Origin: Sipunculus nudus
Taxonomy: Eukaryota > Annelida > Sipuncula > Golfingiida > Sipunculidae
DNA length: 64,000 bases
Direction: 5' to 3'
Assembly: GCA_026874595.1 (NCBI GenBank)
Contig: CM049317.1
Location: 58,151,118-58,215,117, forward strand
The notes under the pieces are model-generated. The model did no database searches. It was given only the letters and a program-made list of their open reading frames with translations, and was not told the DNA's origin. Shown here one piece after another: positions 60,068 through 64,000 of the stretch. Position 1 is the first letter of the stretch, and every line of letters starts with the position of its first letter. Position numbers and translations under genes: made by a program.

Positions 60068-60318
60068 GGTTACCTGCAAATGATCGGTAATAATAAATGC
60101 GTGGGAAAAGGGAAGGAGTAAAGTTTGATCCCCAATTACTTTGTCAGTCATATGCTATATTGCTATTTACTATTTTTGCAAATTTTTATTCATAGCATTA
60201 TGTAAATCCCGTGGCCTAAAAGGAATTAAGTAATGTCCCCATTAACAAAATGAATCTAAACAATATGCCTAACCCAATCCCATTGGCCTGTTGCTAGGGG
60301 TTTTCCTTGGTTAGCATT

Positions 60319-60319
<1 letters not shown>

Positions 60320-60397
<78 letters not shown>
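60320..60397. repeat. (TA)n microsatellite
   Basis: Pure TA run of about 78 bp, among the longest in the window. Confidence 0.95.
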
Positions 60398-60401
<4 letters not shown>

Positions 60402-61147
60402 TCTGAAGAAAAGCAACACTGTAACACCGATCATCAGGTGAGTGTGGTTAGAATGAAGCTAACGGCGTGGTTTGAAAAGCCGAGACTTTACGAGATTACG
60501 AGATTATGCTTTGTGCGAAACAATGGTCAATATTGTAAAAGAAATTGCCTATTTTGTTGTAAAAACGGCCAATATTATAATAATGGCCAATACCATAATA
60601 ATAACTGAGTAACATTGTAATAACTTTACCTCACCTTTACTGTAATCAGCATGGTGGGGGCTAAAATGGACAAAAAGACCAATATTGTAAAAAAATGCAG
60701 TTTAGAAGATTATGATTAAATATACGTAGACAGCATAAATGCTGACTGTTTCACTGGATTTCTATTATGACTGCATCCCATATACCAATGAGGAACCAAA
60801 ATTGCTGTCATTTTAGAAGGTATTCTCAAACGACATATCGGCTGTTAGATTTGGGATTCATTCTTCAGCTTAAACATATGTTATTACAATATGGGCCTTT
60901 TTTCCCACTTCCCGTTTTATTACAATATGGGTATTGTATGATTATTACAAAATGGGTCGTTTTTATTACAATATGGGCCGCTACTACAATATGGGTTGTT
61001 TTTTATTACATTATGGGCCGTTATTACAGTATGGGCCAGTTTTATTACAATATGGGTAGGGTATGATTATTACATTATGGGTCGTTTTTATTACAATATG
61101 GGCCATTATTACATTATGGGCTGGTTATTACATTATGGGTCGTAACA

Positions 61148-61152
61148 GATGG
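61148..61152. repeat. 5 bp target-site duplication, right
   Basis: GATGG directly after CGTAACA, identical to 59115-59119. Confidence 0.7.
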
Positions 61153-61910
61153 CAATAGTTTTGAAGGTGTAAAACCCGCAGTAGTTGGCTTGCTCGTAAA
61201 TACAGGTGTTTTGAGACGCTTTGGGGTCTTTATGTTGTGCACTGCACGTGCTTGTCGATTTCCCCCGAGAGCGGGTCTTTTGAAATCGATCCGATACTGT
61301 GAAATTTACAGAACACAAATATTTTAGCAATGTGCTGTTTATTGCGTCCCATACGTGCAAGTTCCCAGTTCTAAGGCGTCTTCTGCAGTTATCATCAATA
61401 ATAGCAAATCTGCCCCGGCCAAAGGTACTCTTTTCCGCAGGCTTAATGGCCGGTATAAGCACCGCCAAATTAGATTATTTCATTTAGAAAATTGACGGGG
61501 GCAAACTAGAATGGAGAAGGTTACGGTTTATGCCTTGTGAACCAAAGATATTCATAAAATTTTCTGGTGTGTCATTGAAAAATTTATAGTTCCACGTTTG
61601 TGTGACATGTGGCTAGACCCTTTGGGTTAAGCATAAGATAAATATTAAATTTATGAAAGGCTTAAGTCTTTTGTTTTAAATGCTTGACAGAGTGTTTCAA
61701 AAACACATGGCCCGCACTTGAGGTCAAAGTTCACAGGCTTCCATCTCCGCCGGGAAAATCCTAAATACATAACGCTGGAAAATGACTGTTCATGGCACTT
61801 TGCATTATCCAAACAATACATGATGCTTTACCATACAGCATCAATATCCTACAATGATGTGTGTGATAATGTATTTAGCTTTTCAATTCTCTGTTCAAAG
61901 GGATGACATT
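61153..61910. other. GC-richer island with a DR1 nuclear-receptor site
   Basis: Unique-looking sequence. Contains AGGTCAAAGTTCA at 61721-61733. The 111-codon minus frame 61133-61468 starts near the end of the fold-back element and has no recognised domain. Confidence 0.3.
61721..61733 (+). promoter_or_regulatory. DR1-type nuclear receptor site
   Basis: AGGTCA and AGTTCA in direct orientation with one base between them, the arrangement bound by RXR heterodimers and HNF4/COUP-TF-type receptors. Sequence match only. Confidence 0.35.
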
Positions 61911-61929
61911 TCTCGCATGCACCATACGT

Positions 61930-61933
<4 letters not shown>

Positions 61934-61980
<47 letters not shown>
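61934..61980. repeat. (TA)n microsatellite
   Basis: Pure TA run of about 47 bp. Confidence 0.95.
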
Positions 61981-61985
<5 letters not shown>

Positions 61986-62206
61986 TTTTTTAAAATAATA
62001 ATCAACTCCTTCATATTCTTGTATTCCTTAAAATAACCATTTGACCACAGGCAATTTCATCTTTAGGGATAACCATTTTTGCTCTTTTTCACAAGGTAAT
62101 TTTTTTTTTACACAGACATTTGATAATTTAAATTGAAGTAGACATTTAATAAAAAAAATAAACATTAAGCAACATTTATATTATTCTTATCACTGGGTAT
62201 GTGATT

Positions 62207-62330
62207 ATTATTGTTGTTATTGTTGTTGTTATTATTATTATTATTATTACTCTTACTGCTACTACTAATAATAATACCATTACTACTATACTACTTATAC
62301 AACTACTATACTATTGCTAGTACTTTATAC
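62207..62330. repeat. Compound trinucleotide tract
   Basis: TTG and TTA units followed by degenerate ACT/ATA units. Confidence 0.85.
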
Positions 62331-62521
62331 TAATGGTACTTCCATACCGTTTAACGTTCTGTGTCGCTACAGATTATACACCAATAAGACATGTACGATG
62401 ATGTCACAGTATATATATAGCATATGCAAGTAATATGCATATTGGTGTCATATTTTGTCACACATATAAATATACATAAATTCCAACATAAATTATTTGA
62501 ATTGCTGAATACAATTATTTA

Positions 62522-62554
62522 ACCCCCCCCCCCCCCATGTCCCCCCCCCCCCAA
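62522..62554. repeat. Twin poly-C runs
   Basis: Two C-runs of about 14 separated by ATGT. Confidence 0.9.
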
Positions 62555-63394
62555 CCAACAGCACAATCACTCCCGAGCATCGCCAATAACATATTTAAAG
62601 ATTAATTTGAAATCAAGAAAATCTGAATAATCCGCAAAGAATAATCAAATACATTTCAATCTAAAAAAAAATACTTCTTGCTTTGAGGGATACGGTAATT
62701 ATGTTTATTTAAAAACAGTAATAAGCACGTATAATTATGGCTTTTTTAACGCTAGCGCATAAATAGACCATAGGTCCACGAAACGATTTTGTTTTATTTA
62801 TGATTAGTTATGGGTATAGTTCATAACATCATTTTATCATTCTGAATTATAGTGTACACGAATTATTACAAAACTAACTTTAGCGTCAATTTAATAGAAA
62901 AACTGTCATCATTTGCATAGAATGTTGAAACATGGACCAAAGTTCAAGATTAATATCTGCATATATAGTTTATATACAAATTATAACTGTTAACAAAGAA
63001 TATCGAAATCTTACATGAGGAAGTGTATATGTAATCATCATTTGTCCTCCTAAGTATGGATAAATTATCTTTTATTTAGGATACAATTGCCTTTTTTTTT
63101 AAAGAAAGCACGTTAAATAGATTTTTGATGAAGAAAACATTATGTTAAATTAATTTCAAAATTTTTCATGAAACATGTATTATTATCGATATGCGAACGT
63201 GACAGGATATACATTCAAACCCCATTTATTCAGTCATACCTCTTCTCTGAAGAACATTTAATTGTTGACCTGAACTCTTTTAAATTAAATGTAGATCAGA
63301 TATTTTTAGAAATACAATCAAATGCAGTCAGATTTGAAGTCCCATGAAAAACCATTTCGGAGGTAAGCCCTTATTTTTGGGCTTAAACAGCAGA

Positions 63395-63425
<31 letters not shown>

Positions 63426-64000
63426 CAAAATATCCAGCTGTGTATTATAAGCCGAAAGACAACCATTTATATTCACACTTACAATGTATAAGTGCAGGTT
63501 GGACTATACCATGCATGGAAAACTCATTAAAGTCATAACATCAACTTAAGAAAGAAGTATAAACTCTGATAGCAAATACCATATATCATTGATCCGGATT
63601 ATATGGGCACCTTGCACAGATTTTGCTTGTTTTTTTTTTCTCTGCAAAGTCAAATATATGTGCACTTATTCTACAATTTTGGACAGGCCATATTCGGTTC
63701 CTTTCATGTATATCCTCCCCTCGCATGCAACTGCCTGGCAACGCTGCATGCATGGGATATTGGCGCTGCATGGTTCATGCAAAATGGCTCAGTGTACCAT
63801 CAACAGCGCAATCAATATATACAGAAAATTCGCAAAACGTTTACCGTAAAATGTTCGCTCTTTAATGGAAAACCTATACATGTGAGGAATTATAACCATG
63901 TCTTTTAACAAAACAGAATCGCTCCTAGTTTTAGCCGATAATGTAAAGGGAAAACTCGAAATGTATAGTGTCTGGGTCGCTGAAAATTTGTATGAAAAGG

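Larger units (their letters stand above)
59120..61147. mobile_element. 2,028 bp fold-back element with tandem-repeat inverted ends
   Basis: The outer ends are exactly inverted (TGTTACGACCCATAATGTAA at the left, and the same on the opposite strand at the right) and flanked by identical GATGG. About 95 bp of the two ends align with few mismatches. Each end is a tandem array of an 18-20 bp unit (CCCATA[A/T]TGTAATAA plus a short spacer), with eight units at the left and twelve at the right in inverted orientation. Weaker units recur at 60520-60690. The interior holds two (TA)n arrays, a SINE family B fragment and a C-run, with no transposase. Open frames with repeated Tyr-Gly-Pro or Asn-Met-Gly text are read-through of the array. 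The structure is that of a non-autonomous fold-back DNA transposon. The superfamily is unknown. Confidence 0.85.
61981..64000. other. AT-rich non-coding stretch to the window end
   Basis: Contains a TTG/TTA/TAC trinucleotide tract (62207-62330), two C-runs (62522-62554) and a short (TA)n run (63410-63425). Overlapping frames near 63586-63908 show no recognised domain. A GCATGC/TGCATG-rich patch lies at about 63723-63780. Confidence 0.5.

Overview
This window looks like intergenic or intronic DNA from an AT-rich animal nuclear genome. It carries no bacterial operons, rRNA, CRISPR array or intact protein gene. Evidence for an animal source: dozens of long (TA)n and (CT)n microsatellites, several tRNA-derived retroposon copies with Pol III A and B boxes, a solo LTR with its own TATA box and polyadenylation signal, and many non-autonomous inverted-repeat DNA elements. 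A marine invertebrate, possibly a mollusc or other lophotrochozoan, fits the repeat style, but the sequence does not prove it. Nearly all open frames over 60 codons are read-through of microsatellites, minisatellites or transposable elements. One short stretch at 2758-2936 (minus) has a cysteine-rich frame bounded by plausible splice signals and is the only coding candidate I would keep, at low confidence.

Layout. 1-4950: AT-rich DNA with (TTA)n, (CT)n and (TA)n arrays, two GC-richer islands and the candidate exon. 4950-8900: one long G-poor, strand-asymmetric block made of a pyrimidine-rich tract, a 2.6 kb minisatellite with a higher-order period of 333-336 bp, and a degenerate ATC tract. 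9700-16400: dense non-autonomous elements, including a 659 bp element with 66 bp terminal inverted repeats (14388-15046), a family with ATTACC/GGTAAT palindromes, a TATACCCC family and two tRNA-like repeats. 17100-22400: GC-richer islands, GAGTCC-type repeats and a GTTTTCATGAAAAC-rich element. 22620-24860: a degenerate 45 bp tandem array split by a solo LTR (about 23865-24559). 25000-41000: mostly AT-rich DNA with microsatellites, several islands, a 190 bp hairpin element (37384-37574) and another ATTACC-family element (38655-39243). 41531-42103: a SINE nested inside a different tRNA-like element, with a 14 bp target-site duplication. 43100-57700: further SINE copies, a degenerate 58 bp array, two near-perfect hairpins and CRE-like and CTCF-like motifs. 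59120-61147: a 2,028 bp fold-back element whose inverted ends are tandem arrays of an 18-20 bp unit, flanked by a perfect 5 bp direct repeat.

No genes can be shown to act together here. The GC-richer islands, homeodomain-type ATTA sites, six perfect TGACGTCA palindromes, AGGTGGCGCC sites and a DR1 nuclear-receptor site would fit a cis-regulatory landscape around an off-window gene, but that is inference and needs cross-species alignment.
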